This document shows positions 34,674 to 44,387 of a stretch of 64,000 nt of DNA, in pieces (the first letter of the stretch is position 1; every line of letters begins with the position of its first letter). The DNA is from Nitrospira sp. (lineage in GTDB: Bacteria; Nitrospirota; Thermodesulfovibrionia; Thermodesulfovibrionales; Dissulfurispiraceae). The notes under the pieces are model-generated. The model had not been told where the DNA came from. It searched no databases and was given only the letters and a program-made list of their open reading frames with translations. The position numbers and the translations under genes are program-made. The stretch is taken from NCBI GenBank assembly GCA_002634385.1, contig NSJL01000010.1, positions 1-64,000 on the forward strand. Direction: 5' to 3'.

Positions 34674-35764
34674 AGTACATAGACGAATTCAGGAACAGGG
34701 ATCTTGCCCAGGGAATCCTGAAGAGGATCCATGAGATTTCAAAGAGGGACGTCTCGATCATGGAGATCTGCGGCAGCCATACCCACAGTATCTCGAAGTA
34801 CGGGATCAGGGATGCCCTGCCCTCCACCCTACGGCTGATTTCGGGGCCCGGCTGTCCGGTATGCGTATCGTCGGCGGGGGACCTGAACAGGATCATCGAA
34901 TTCGTCAGGAAGAGAGGAGATGTCATCATCACCACCTTCGGCGATATGATGCGGGTGCCGGGATCTGCTTCCTCTTTCCAGGAGGAAAAGGCGCGGGGGA
35001 GCGACATCAGGGTGGTGTATTCTCCCATGGACACCCTGGAGATCGCCCGGGCCAATCCCGGCAAAGAGGTCATCTTCTATGCCGTGGGCTTCGAGACCAC
35101 CGCCCCCACTGTTGCCGCCTCCCTCCTCATGGCGAAGCAGAGCGGGCTGAAGAACCTCTCTTTCCTCTGTCTTCATAAACTCACGCCGCCTGCGATGCGG
35201 GCGCTCCTCGACGGGGGAGAGGTGGAGCTGAACGGATTTCTCTGCCCGGGACATGTCACGACGGTCATCGGGGCAGGAGCCTACCGCTTTATTGCCGACA
35301 CGTACCACTCCCCTTGCGTTGTTGCCGGATTCGAGCCCCTCGATGTCCTTCAGGGGTTGTACATGCTGGTGCGGCAGATCGAGGAGGGGAGGTCCGACAT
35401 CGAGATACAGTATACAAGGGTGGTCACCTGGGAGGGCAACAGGAAAGCACAGGAGATTATGGATCAGGTTTTTGAAATAAACGATGCCGCATGGAGGGGA
35501 ATCGGTACGATCCCCGCGAGCGGTCTCTCCATCAGGGAGGAGTTTGCCGATTTCGATGCAGAGAGGAAGTTTGTTATGGAGCGGGGGATTAATGAGGAGC
35601 CGCCGGGCTGCTCCTGCGGCCAGATTATCAAGGGAGTCCTGCGGCCCTATGACTGCTCCCTTTTCAGTGCGGTATGCACCCCCGGGGATCCGCAGGGGCC
35701 CTGCATGGTCTCCTCCGAAGGGACCTGTTCCGCGTATTACAAGTACGGAGGAAAGAGGGCATGA
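34670..35764 (+). CDS. hypD: Hydrogenase formation protein HypD
   Basis: HypD (364 aa) is the [4Fe-4S] scaffold for assembly of the Fe(CN)2CO unit. The conserved motifs CGSHTH near residue 35, SGPGCPVC near 62 and GFETTAP near 140 are visible. So are the C-terminal cluster cysteines (GCSCGQ, YDCSLF, GPCMVSSEGTCSAY). It overlaps hypC (ATGA) and hypE (ATGA). Confidence 0.96.
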   Translation: MKYIDEFRNRDLAQGILKRIHEISKRDVSIMEICGSHTHSISKYGIRDALPSTLRLISGPGCPVCVSSAGDLNRIIEFVRKRGDVIITTFGDMMRVPGSASSFQEEKARGSDIRVVYSPMDTLEIARANPGKEVIFYAVGFETTAPTVAASLLMAKQSGLKNLSFLCLHKLTPPAMRALLDGGEVELNGFLCPGHVTTVIGAGAYRFIADTYHSPCVVAGFEPLDVLQGLYMLVRQIEEGRSDIEIQYTRVVTWEGNRKAQEIMDQVFEINDAAWRGIGTIPASGLSIREEFADFDAERKFVMERGINEEPPGCSCGQIIKGVLRPYDCSLFSAVCTPGDPQGPCMVSSEGTCSAYYKYGGKRA

Positions 35765-36774
35765 TGAACGGCAGGCAGATTCTTCTGGGTCACGGAAGCG
35801 GCGGTACGCTCAGCCATCAGCTCATTCATGACCTCTTTCTCGGCGCCTTCGACAACGAGTACCTTGCTCCCCTGAACGATCAGGCGGTCCTCCCCCTTCC
35901 TTCCGCCCGGATCGCCTTCACCACCGACTCGTACGTGGTGAGCCCTATCTTTTTCCCCGGCGGCGACATCGGGAAGCTGGCGGTATGCGGGACCATCAAC
36001 GACCTTGCGATGGGAGGGGCTGAGCCCCTCTACCTGAGCGCCTCCTTTATCATCGAGGAGGGACTTTCCTTCGATGAGCTGAAGAGGATCGTTTCCTCCA
36101 TGGCGGAGACCGCGCGGCAGGCAGGAGTGAAGATCGTTACCGGCGACACAAAGGTCGTCGAGCGGGGAAAGGGCGATAAGGTATTCATCAATACCGCCGG
36201 GGTCGGGATCGTGCGGGAGGAGGTAACCCTTTCCCCTGCATCGATCAGACCCGGGGATGTCGTCATTGTCTCGGGATTTGTCGGCGATCACGGGATCGCC
36301 ATAATTACCCACCGGGAAGGGATCCGTATGGAAACCCCTGTCGGGAGTGATTGCGCCCCCCTGCACGGACTGGCCGGGAGTATTCTCTCGGCAAGCGTCG
36401 GGGTCAAGGCCATGAGAGATCCCACCCGGGGAGGCCTGGCAACGACACTCAATGAGTTTGCGGCCTCCTCGGGATTCGGCATCCTGATTGATGAGAAGGC
36501 CGTCCCAGTCAGGGAGGAGGTGCGGGGAGCGTGCGAGCTGCTGGGGTTTGATCCCCTCTATCTTGCCAACGAGGGCAAGCTTGTGGCGGTAGTAACGAAG
36601 GATGCGGCCCAAAGCGTTCTCGATGCGATGAGGGGGAATGTTCTCGGCCCCGATGCTGCGATCATCGGTGAGGTGGTGAGTGATCATCCCGGACGTGTTA
36701 CCCTTAAAACCGCCATCGGCAACAGGAGAATCGTCGATATGCTCCCGGGGGAGCAGTTGCCCCGGATTTGCTGA
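35761..36774 (+). CDS. hypE: Hydrogenase expression/formation protein HypE
   Basis: HypE (337 aa) dehydrates the thiocarboxamide on its C-terminal cysteine to a thiocyanate that gives the cyanide ligands. It has the PurM/AIRS-like ATP-binding fold (GHGSGGTLSHQLI near the start, DPTRGGLATTLNEFA near 220) and ends in PRIC, the required tail with terminal Cys. It starts within the hypD stop (ATGATG). A terminator-like hairpin follows. Confidence 0.96.
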   Translation: MMNGRQILLGHGSGGTLSHQLIHDLFLGAFDNEYLAPLNDQAVLPLPSARIAFTTDSYVVSPIFFPGGDIGKLAVCGTINDLAMGGAEPLYLSASFIIEEGLSFDELKRIVSSMAETARQAGVKIVTGDTKVVERGKGDKVFINTAGVGIVREEVTLSPASIRPGDVVIVSGFVGDHGIAIITHREGIRMETPVGSDCAPLHGLAGSILSASVGVKAMRDPTRGGLATTLNEFAASSGFGILIDEKAVPVREEVRGACELLGFDPLYLANEGKLVAVVTKDAAQSVLDAMRGNVLGPDAAIIGEVVSDHPGRVTLKTAIGNRRIVDMLPGEQLPRIC

Positions 36775-36776
36775 TC

Positions 36777-36821
36777 AGGCTCCCCTCACTCCCTTTTGTT
36801 GAAGCGGGGTGAGGGGAGCCT
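36777..36821 (+). terminator. Terminator hairpin after hypE
   Basis: AGGCTCCCCTCAC (36777-36789) pairs perfectly with GTGAGGGGAGCCT (36809-36821), followed by a short TTTCGTT. It ends the hyp operon. Confidence 0.75.
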
Positions 36822-36933
36822 TTCGTTGTGTGAAGGCATCCTTCTCTTATCGTGCTCCCCATGCTATGCTTTCAGTAGTAGAATGCATTCTTTGTCAGTC
36901 AGGCGCTACTGCCATGCAAAAGGAGGAATGGTC

Positions 36934-37365
36934 ATGAACAAACGAGAAATTTTCGAATTCCTGAACGCGCATCCGATGTTCCATTTGGCCACCGTCGAGG
37001 AAGACCGTCCCCGGGTCCGGGGTATGCTTTTGTACCGGGCGGATGAAAACGGTATTATCTTCAATACGGGAAAAGTGAAAGACCTTCACAAGCAATTGAC
37101 GGAAAATCCCCACGTGGAGATGTGTTTTACCGATACTAATTTTGAGAGCCTTCGGCAGGTACGGGTCAGCGGCACGGTGGAGTTGGTGGAAGATCTCGAT
37201 CTGAAGAAGGAGATCATCGGGAAGCGCGAATTCCTGAAGCCATGGATCGAGCAGGTGGGGTATGAGCCTTTGGCGGTATACCGCATGAGGAAAGCCACAG
37301 CCACCGTCTGGACCCTGGCCACCAATTTTGCGTCGAAGGAATTTATTGAGCTCTTGAATGCCTGA
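36934..37365 (+). CDS. Pyridoxamine 5'-phosphate oxidase-like FMN-binding protein
   Basis: This is a 143 aa split-barrel flavin-binding protein of the general-stress/PNPOx-like family. The family pattern FLNAHPMFHLATVEEDRPRVRGM, the GIIFNTGKVKDLHKQL strand and the VRVSGTVELVEDL segment are visible. AAAGGAGG is seven bases before the ATG at 36934; the ATG at 36928 would be too close. It stands alone between the hyp operon and the Wadjet genes and may be the last native gene before the island. Confidence 0.85.
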   Translation: MNKREIFEFLNAHPMFHLATVEEDRPRVRGMLLYRADENGIIFNTGKVKDLHKQLTENPHVEMCFTDTNFESLRQVRVSGTVELVEDLDLKKEIIGKREFLKPWIEQVGYEPLAVYRMRKATATVWTLATNFASKEFIELLNA

Positions 37366-37392
37366 TTGTGCGGAGAAAATAGTGTGTTTGCA

Positions 37393-37421
37393 TTGATATC
37401 CTTACTCTCTCGTGCTATCAT
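37393..37421 (+). promoter_or_regulatory. Sigma-70-type promoter of the Wadjet operon
   Basis: TTGATA (37393-37398) and TATCAT (37416-37421) are 17 bp apart, leaving a leader of about 120 nt before jetA. Confidence 0.6.
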
Positions 37422-37547
37422 CTTTTGATGCGCGGAAAGCGATTTTCTGTTAGTGACAGCGAGGTGCCGGAGGTGGACTCCGGAAAAATGAGTGCAGCGC
37501 GTTTTGCCTGTAGCCGGGCGCGGATGGAAACGTAAAAGGGAGCGCAG

Positions 37548-38984
37548 GTGGATTACTCTACTCTCGACACCCTGCGCCGTACCCATCCCGCCTGGCGGTT
37601 GCTCGTGGCTGATTCGGCACCGCTGGTGGCGAGCTTCCTGCACGGAGCTTTTGTTGTGCCCAACGTACGGGTGATGGCAGAGGCCGATCTCGTGGAAAAG
37701 CTGGAGGATGTGCTGTTCGGCCTGCGGCAGTCCCTGGGCGAGGGGGTATTTCCCCGTACGGCGGCGCAGTATCTGAGCGACTGGTCCGCCAATGACAAGG
37801 GCTGGCTGCGCAAGTTCTATCCGCCGGGCTCCGATGAAGCCCATTTCGATCTGACGCCGGCCACGGAGAAAGCCCTGGTTTGGCTGGAGAGTCTCACCCG
37901 GCGAGCCTTCGTCGGCACTGAATCGCGTTTGATGACGGTATTCGAGCTGTTGCGACAGATGGTGGAGGGCTCCGAAGCCGACCCCGAGGCCCGTCTCCGC
38001 GAGCTGGAAAAACGCCGGGAGGAGATCGATGCCGAAATCGCCCGGGTGCGCGGGGGAAACATCGCCCTGCTCGACGAGACAGCCCTGAAGGACCGTTTCC
38101 AGCAGGTGGCGGCGACGGCGCGCGAGTTACTTTCGGACTTCCGCGAGGTGGAGCAGAACTTCCGCACTCTCGACCGCAGCGTGCGCGAGCGCATCGCTCT
38201 TTGGGAGAGGGGCAAGGGTGCCCTGCTTGAGACCATTTTCGGCGAGAGGGACGCGATTGCCGACTCGGACCAGGGCAGGAGCTTTCGCGCCTTCTGGGAT
38301 TTCCTGATGTCGCCGGTCCGGCAGGAGGAGCTTTCCGCTTTGCTGGAGTCCGTGTTCGGCCTTCCGGCGGTGCAGTCGCTGTCGCCGGATACTCGCCTTA
38401 AGCGCATCCACTACGACTGGCTCACGGCCGGAGAGCATACGCAGCGCACGGTGGCACTGCTGTCTATGCAGTTGCGCCGCTTTCTCGACGACCAGGCCTG
38501 GCTCGAAAACCGCCGCATCATGGAGGTGCTGCGCGGCGTCGAAGCGAAAGCGCTGGCGATACGGGAGACGCCGCCTGCCGGCGGCTTTATGGAACTGGAC
38601 GAAGCCACTCCCCGTGTCGAATTGCCTATGGAGCGTCCCTTGTATTCGCCGCCGGTACGCCCGGTCATCGTCGACCATGTTTTGCTGGACGGCGACACGG
38701 AAGTAGCCTTGGGCGCACTGTTCGGCCAGGTGGTGGTGGACAAGATCCGTCTTGCTGCCTGGATTCGCCATGCCCTTCAGGAGAAATCCCAGGTTACTCT
38801 CGCCGAACTGATCGGGAAGCACCCGCTGGAGCACGGGCTTGCCGAGCTGGTCGCCTATCTCACGTTGGCGAGCGAGGATGAAAAGGCGATGTTCGATGAG
38901 GACTCCACGGAGAAGGTGGTCTGGCGGGATGCGGCGGGAGTCGAGCGGCAGGCGATCCTGCCGCGGGTGATCTTTGTGAGGTGA
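37548..38984 (+). CDS. jetA: Wadjet protein JetA (DUF3375), kleisin-like subunit
   Basis: This 478 aa DUF3375 protein is JetA of type I Wadjet, the MukF-like kleisin of an SMC complex that recognises and destroys circular plasmids. It begins LDTLRRTHPAWRLLVADSAPLVASFL, typical of the family, and has a central coiled-coil stretch (about 150-230, ELEKRREEIDAEIARVRG). It starts at GTG after GGGAGCGCAG. The four genes are packed with stop/start overlaps and are richer in G+C than the preceding hyp genes, suggesting acquisition. Confidence 0.93.
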   Translation: MDYSTLDTLRRTHPAWRLLVADSAPLVASFLHGAFVVPNVRVMAEADLVEKLEDVLFGLRQSLGEGVFPRTAAQYLSDWSANDKGWLRKFYPPGSDEAHFDLTPATEKALVWLESLTRRAFVGTESRLMTVFELLRQMVEGSEADPEARLRELEKRREEIDAEIARVRGGNIALLDETALKDRFQQVAATARELLSDFREVEQNFRTLDRSVRERIALWERGKGALLETIFGERDAIADSDQGRSFRAFWDFLMSPVRQEELSALLESVFGLPAVQSLSPDTRLKRIHYDWLTAGEHTQRTVALLSMQLRRFLDDQAWLENRRIMEVLRGVEAKALAIRETPPAGGFMELDEATPRVELPMERPLYSPPVRPVIVDHVLLDGDTEVALGALFGQVVVDKIRLAAWIRHALQEKSQVTLAELIGKHPLEHGLAELVAYLTLASEDEKAMFDEDSTEKVVWRDAAGVERQAILPRVIFVR

Positions 38985-38989
38985 AGGAC

Positions 38990-39625
38990 ATGAATAGAGC
39001 GGAAGACGATACTGCTTCCGGTCCGGCGCTGGCGCGCGTGCTGATCGGGCTGATGAAGGGGGTGGTGTACCAGGAGAACGACGCCTTGCTCTGGCAGGAT
39101 CTGTTTGCCCTTCAGGCCCGCGTGCGCGATTATGTGGCGGTCCTGGGTCTGGAGCTGATTCTCGATGAGGCGGAGGGGTACGCGTTTCTGCGTACCCGCC
39201 CCCTTATGGAAGGTGAACCCGAAGTGCCGCGTCTGGTGCACCGCCGGGCCCTGTCGTTCCCGGTCAGCCTGCTCCTTGCCTTGCTTCGTAAGAAGCTGGC
39301 CGAGTTCGACGCCGGCGGGGGTGATACGCGCCTGATCCTTTCCCGGGACGAGATCGTCGAGATGATACGCGTTTTTCTGCCCGCCGGCAGCAACGAAGCC
39401 CGCCTGATCGATCAGGTGGACACCCATCTCAACAAAATCGCGGAGCTCGGCTTCGTGCGCCGCCTGAAAGCCCAGAGTGGGAGCCAGGAGCAGATGATCG
39501 AGGTCCGCAGGATTCTCAAAGCTTTCGTCGATGCCCAGTGGCTGGCCGGGTTCGACCAGCGGCTCGCCGCCTACCGGGCGAGTCTGGCTGCCGGGGATGC
39601 TGCCGCCGGGGAGACTGCCGAATGA
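38990..39625 (+). CDS. jetB: Wadjet protein JetB (DUF4194), MukE-like subunit
   Basis: This 211 aa DUF4194 protein is the winged-helix, MukE-like partner of the Wadjet SMC. Characteristic are ALARVLIGLMKGVVYQ at the start, LLALLRKKLAEFD in the middle and RIVEMIRVFLP-like winged-helix segments. The ATG at 38990 follows GAGGTG; a GTG at 38981 would add three residues and overlap the jetA stop. Its stop overlaps the jetC start. Confidence 0.9.
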   Translation: MNRAEDDTASGPALARVLIGLMKGVVYQENDALLWQDLFALQARVRDYVAVLGLELILDEAEGYAFLRTRPLMEGEPEVPRLVHRRALSFPVSLLLALLRKKLAEFDAGGGDTRLILSRDEIVEMIRVFLPAGSNEARLIDQVDTHLNKIAELGFVRRLKAQSGSQEQMIEVRRILKAFVDAQWLAGFDQRLAAYRASLAAGDAAAGETAE

Positions 39626-42600
39626 GCGAGACCATGCACCTGGATTTCGCGGCGAGCGACGAGCAAGCGGGCTTCCGGCTGCATCGGCTGGAGGTCTACA
39701 ACTGGGGGACTTTCGACAAGCGGGTCTGGACTCTTCTCCTGGAGGGCAATAACGGCCTGTTGACGGGTGACATCGGCTCCGGGAAATCCACACTGGTGGA
39801 TGCGGTGACGACCCTGCTGGTGCCCGCTCATCGCGTCGCCTATAACAAAGCTGCCGGAGCGGAGGCGAGGGAGCGTACCCTGCGTTCCTATGTGCTGGGG
39901 TATTACAAGTCCGAGCGCAGCGAAACAGGCTTCTCGGCGAAACCGGTGGCCCTGCGCGGCCACAATGACTATTCCGTCGTCCTGGGGGTATTCCGCAACA
40001 GCGGCTTCGACCAGACGGTGACGCTGGCCCAGGTGTTCTGGTCCAAAGACCCGCACGGCCAGCCCGCACGATTTTTCGTGGCATCGGGCCGGGCGCTTTC
40101 CATTGCGCAGGACTTCGCCGGCTTCGGCTCCGACATAGGAGATCTGCGCCGTCGGTTGCGCGCCATGCCCGGCGTGGAGCTGTTCGACAGCTTTCCGCCC
40201 TACGGCGCCTGGTTCCGCCGCCGCTTCGGAATCGATAACGAGCAGGCGCTGGAGCTCTTCCACCAGACGGTTTCTCTGAAGTCGGTGGGCAATCTGACGG
40301 ACTTCGTGCGCGAGCATATGCTGGAGGCCTTCGACGTCGAATCGCGGATCACCGCGCTGATCGCCCACTTCGACGATCTTCACCGTGCCCACGAAGCCGT
40401 GAAGAAAGCGAAGGATCAGGTGGCACGCCTTACCCCCCTGGTTGCCGATTGCGAACGGCATGCGGCGCTCTCCGCCCAGGTGGACGACCTGCGTGCAGGG
40501 CGCGCCGCCCTCAAGGCCTATTTCGCCGCCCTCAAGACCGGACTGCTCGAAAAGCGGCTCGGCAAGCTGGCCGGGGAACAGAAACGGCTTGCCGGCCATA
40601 TCGCGGCATTAACCGAAGTTCACCACGGTCAGCAGGGGGAGTGGGACGGCCTCAAGCGGGCCATCGCCGAAAACGGGGGCGACCGGATCGAACGCCTGGG
40701 TGTGGAGATCATTGCGAAGGAGCGCGAGAGGAAGAGCCGTTTCGACCGCGCCGAGTATTATAGCTTTCTCGCCAGGGAACTGGGGTTGCCGCTAGCAACC
40801 GACATAGAGAGTTTCCTGGCCAACCGACATGCTTGCTCTGCCCTTCTTGCGGATTTGAATCGTCGTGAGGAGGAGCTTCAGAATCAGCAGACCGAGATCG
40901 GAGTGGAGCTGCGCACCCTCAGGGAGGAGCACGCTGCCCTTTCTGAAGAGATCGCCGGCCTGCGCAAGCGCCGCAGCAATATCGACGAGAAGCAGATGGC
41001 CGTCAGGCGCGTCCTTTGTTCCGCGCTGGCCCTCGACGAGGAGGATATGCCCTTTGCCGGGGAGCTGATCCAGGTGCGGCCGGAGGATGCCGCCTGGGAG
41101 GGGGCGGCGGAACGCTTGCTGCACAACTTCGGCCTGTCGCTCCTGGTGCCCGATCGTCACTATGCGCGCGTGGCCGAATGGGTTGACCGTACGCATCTTA
41201 CCGGACGGCTGGTGTATTTCCGGGTCAGGGAAGGAGCAGTCAGAGCGTTGCCGGATCTGCATCCCGATTCTCTGGTGAGGAAGGTTTCGATCAAGCCTGA
41301 TTCGCCCTTTTATTCCTGGATCGGGCATGAATTGGCGCGCCGCTTCGACTACGCCTGCTGCGGGACCCTGGAGCAGTTTCGCCGCGAGCGGCAGGCGGTC
41401 ACGCGTGCAGGCCAGATCAAGGCCGGCGGCGAGCGGCACGAGAAGGATGACCGCCACCGGATCGACGACCGCAGCCGTTATGTGCTCGGCTGGAGCAATG
41501 AGAGTAAAATCGCTGCGCTGGAAAGACAGGCGCGGGCAGTGGAGGCGCGGATCCGGACGGCAGAGCAGAAGGCCGGGGCGGCGCAGCAGGAACTGAAAAG
41601 CATTTCCTTACGCAAGGATCGTCTCATCCGGATCGATGGCTACCACGATTTCCAGGAGCTGGATTGGCGGCCGCTGGCAGCGGAGATCGCGACCCTCGAG
41701 GCGGAGAAGCGCGCGTTGGAGGAAGCATCCAACGTATTGCAGACCCTGACTGCGCAGTTGAGAACGCTTGAAGAAAAAATGCGGCAGACCGGGGAAAAGC
41801 TGGATGAATGCAAAAGAGAACAGGCTCAAAACGAACTGAAGCAGGAGCAGGCGCGCAGCCAATTGACCGATTGCCGTGCGAGCCTGGCGACAATGGAGGA
41901 GGCCGCACGCCTGCTCCGTTTTCCCCATCTGGAGGAGTGGCGGGCGGAAGCCCTGGGAGAGCACTCCTTGACGGTAGAATCCTGCGATAACCGGGAGAGG
42001 GATATGCGGGACTGGATCCAGACCAGGATCGACGCCGAGGACAGCCGGATAAAAAAGCTGAGGGACAAGATCATCGACGCCATGCGTGCATACAGCAACG
42101 CGTATCCGCTGGAGACGCAGGAGGCGGATGTCTCTGTCGAAGCGGCCGGCGAATACCGCGCTATGCTCGACCGCTTGCGGGCCGACGATCTGCCGCGCTT
42201 CGAAGCGCGCTTCAAGGAGCTGTTGAACGAGAACACCATCCGCGAGGTGGCCAATTTCCAGGCGCAGCTCGCCCGTGAGCGCCAGACGATCAGGGAGCGC
42301 ATCGGGCGCATCAATACATCGCTCACCCAGATCGATTACAATCCCGGCCGGTATATCGAGCTCGATGCGCAGCCCAACCCGGACGCCGACATCCGGGACT
42401 TCCAGGCCGAGCTGCGGGCCTGTACCGAAGGCGCTTTGACCGGATCGGAGGATGCCCAGTATTCCGAGGCGAAATTCCTCCAGGTGAAGGCCATTATCGA
42501 GCGCTTCCGGGGACGCGAAGGCCAGACCGATCTTGACCGGCGCTGGACCCGCAAGGTGACCGATGTGCGCAACTGGTTCGTGTTTTCCGCCTCCGAGCGC

Positions 42601-42990
42601 TGGCGGGAGGACGGCAGCGAGTATGAGCACTACACCGACTCCGGCGGCAAGTCCGGTGGCCAGAAGGAGAAGCTGGCCTACACGGTGCTCGCGGCAAGCC
42701 TTGCCTATCAGTTCGGTCTGGAGTGGGGCGCGGTGCGCTCACGCACTTTCCGTTTCGTTGTCATCGATGAGGCCTTTGGACGCGGCTCGGACGAATCGGC
42801 GCGTTTCGGCCTGGAGCTTTTCAAGCGCCTCAATCTGCAACTGTTGATCGTTACCCCCCTGCAGAAAATACACATTATAGAACCCTATGTGGCCAGCGTC
42901 GGCTTTGTGCATAGCGAGGAGGGGAGGGAGTCCCGCCTGCGCACCCTCACCATCGCCGAATACCGGGCGGAACGGGAGGCGCGGCAGTGA
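39622..42990 (+). CDS. jetC: Wadjet protein JetC, SMC-like ATPase
   Basis: This 1122 aa MukB/SbcC-like ATPase is the motor of the Wadjet loop-extruding complex. The Walker A GDIGSGKST is at residues 49-57. Long coiled coils occupy about 280-450 and 640-960, with a hinge region between (about 450-640). The ABC signature DSGGKSGGQKEK is near 1005, and Walker B VVIDEAFGRG near 1045. It starts at ATGA overlapping jetB and ends overlapping jetD. The protein is complete, with both nucleotide-binding halves intact. Confidence 0.95.
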   Translation: MSETMHLDFAASDEQAGFRLHRLEVYNWGTFDKRVWTLLLEGNNGLLTGDIGSGKSTLVDAVTTLLVPAHRVAYNKAAGAEARERTLRSYVLGYYKSERSETGFSAKPVALRGHNDYSVVLGVFRNSGFDQTVTLAQVFWSKDPHGQPARFFVASGRALSIAQDFAGFGSDIGDLRRRLRAMPGVELFDSFPPYGAWFRRRFGIDNEQALELFHQTVSLKSVGNLTDFVREHMLEAFDVESRITALIAHFDDLHRAHEAVKKAKDQVARLTPLVADCERHAALSAQVDDLRAGRAALKAYFAALKTGLLEKRLGKLAGEQKRLAGHIAALTEVHHGQQGEWDGLKRAIAENGGDRIERLGVEIIAKERERKSRFDRAEYYSFLARELGLPLATDIESFLANRHACSALLADLNRREEELQNQQTEIGVELRTLREEHAALSEEIAGLRKRRSNIDEKQMAVRRVLCSALALDEEDMPFAGELIQVRPEDAAWEGAAERLLHNFGLSLLVPDRHYARVAEWVDRTHLTGRLVYFRVREGAVRALPDLHPDSLVRKVSIKPDSPFYSWIGHELARRFDYACCGTLEQFRRERQAVTRAGQIKAGGERHEKDDRHRIDDRSRYVLGWSNESKIAALERQARAVEARIRTAEQKAGAAQQELKSISLRKDRLIRIDGYHDFQELDWRPLAAEIATLEAEKRALEEASNVLQTLTAQLRTLEEKMRQTGEKLDECKREQAQNELKQEQARSQLTDCRASLATMEEAARLLRFPHLEEWRAEALGEHSLTVESCDNRERDMRDWIQTRIDAEDSRIKKLRDKIIDAMRAYSNAYPLETQEADVSVEAAGEYRAMLDRLRADDLPRFEARFKELLNENTIREVANFQAQLARERQTIRERIGRINTSLTQIDYNPGRYIELDAQPNPDADIRDFQAELRACTEGALTGSEDAQYSEAKFLQVKAIIERFRGREGQTDLDRRWTRKVTDVRNWFVFSASERWREDGSEYEHYTDSGGKSGGQKEKLAYTVLAASLAYQFGLEWGAVRSRTFRFVVIDEAFGRGSDESARFGLELFKRLNLQLLIVTPLQKIHIIEPYVASVGFVHSEEGRESRLRTLTIAEYRAEREARQ

Positions 42991-44198
42991 GCGATTGGTC
43001 GACGCCTGCCGACATCAAGAGCCGGGTAGTGCGGGAGTGGGAGAGGGGGCGTCTTCTTGCCGCTCCGCTGACGGGCGAGGCGCTGTATCCCTGGCGGCTT
43101 CCTCTGAAGGGGCCGGCGTCGGCAGAGACCTTGGGTACCCGATTTGATGCCGTGCGCCGGTGGATCAAGACACTTGCCGAGGGAGCGAAAGCCGAAGGGC
43201 GCAGCGGCTACCGGCTGGAATTCCGGGAGATCAACCATCGGCAGCTCGGCCGCAACAGCATCCCGGTGGCCGCCTGGCTCGATACCGAGGACGACGCCCT
43301 TGCCCTGATCGGCAAACGACGCGACGCCGCCCGCTTCCGCGAGCTTGCGGATATGATTTCGCATGCTTTCCCGCAGGTGCATGACTGGCTCGCACGGCGC
43401 TCCCTGCGCGTCCTGGAACATGCCGACGACTGGCCGGCGCTGCTCGGTATCCTGCGCTGGATAGCCGGACATCCGCGCCCGAATGTGTATGTGCGGCAGA
43501 TCGATGTCCCCGGCGTTCATTCCAAATTTATCGAACGGCACCATGCGCTGCTTACCGAATTGCTGGATATCGTCCTGCCGCCGGAGGCGATCGATGCGGG
43601 CGCGGCCCGGGGCGCCGCCGGCTTCGAACGGCGCTACGGCTTCCGCTCGAAGCCTGTCCTGATCCGGTTTCGGCTGCTCGGCGGACAGCAGACGCTCCTG
43701 TGCCTGTCCGACATCACGGTGCCCGGCGATGAGTTTGCCCGCCTGTCGCTTCCCGTCAAACGGATCTTCATCACCGAAAACGAGATCAACTTCCTGTCGT
43801 TTCCCCCGGCTGCCGACGGACTGGTAATCTTTGGCTCCGGGTACGGGTTCGAGGCGCTCGCCGGGGCCTCCTGGCTGAGTGATACGACGATCTACTACTG
43901 GGGCGATATCGACACCCACGGCTTTGCGATTCTCGACCAATTGCGCAGCCGATTTCCGCAGGCCCGTTCGCTGCTGATGGACCGGGACACCCTGATGGCC
44001 CATCAATCGCTGTGGGGGCGGGAGGATGCGCCGACCCGGCGCGACTTGCCCCGTCTGCTTGGCGACGAGGCTCTGTTGTACGACGACTTGCGGCATGACC
44101 GTATCGGGACGGCGGTGCGGCTGGAGCAGGAGAGGATCAGCTTCGGCTGGATTCAGACGGCGCTGGCGGCGATCGGCAATAGCAGGTGTGATGATTAA
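42987..44198 (+). CDS. jetD: Wadjet protein JetD (DUF3322/DUF2220), TOPRIM nuclease
   Basis: JetD (403 aa) is the nuclease that cleaves plasmid DNA after loop extrusion. It has the N-terminal DUF3322 region and a C-terminal TOPRIM-like DUF2220 domain. The catalytic Glu is visible in FITENEIN near residue 262 and the DxD in YWGDIDTHGF near 305, so it should be active. It starts with GTG overlapping the jetC stop; GGGAGGCGCGGCA is the binding site. Confidence 0.94.
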   Translation: MSDWSTPADIKSRVVREWERGRLLAAPLTGEALYPWRLPLKGPASAETLGTRFDAVRRWIKTLAEGAKAEGRSGYRLEFREINHRQLGRNSIPVAAWLDTEDDALALIGKRRDAARFRELADMISHAFPQVHDWLARRSLRVLEHADDWPALLGILRWIAGHPRPNVYVRQIDVPGVHSKFIERHHALLTELLDIVLPPEAIDAGAARGAAGFERRYGFRSKPVLIRFRLLGGQQTLLCLSDITVPGDEFARLSLPVKRIFITENEINFLSFPPAADGLVIFGSGYGFEALAGASWLSDTTIYYWGDIDTHGFAILDQLRSRFPQARSLLMDRDTLMAHQSLWGREDAPTRRDLPRLLGDEALLYDDLRHDRIGTAVRLEQERISFGWIQTALAAIGNSRCDD

Positions 44199-44374
44199 TC
44201 AAAAAGAGTTGTTGGTATAAACCGTTATTTTAAGGAAAGATTGCCACTTTCGTATTTTCCGGCTGTCCAGCGTTTTCTCTGCTTTTTACAGCATTCTACT
44301 GCAATTTTACGATAAACAAGAGGAATCTATCCTTAAGACTTGTGCTTTATATGTCAAAAATCTGTGCACTAGGT

Positions 44375-44387
44375 GTATAATAAAATC
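44375..44387 (+). promoter_or_regulatory. -10 element of brnTA, predicted leaderless transcript
   Basis: TATAAT at 44375-44380 lies only seven bases before the brnT ATG, with ATGTCA (44351-44356) as a weak -35 at 18 bp. The mRNA would begin at or next to the start codon. Confidence 0.5.
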
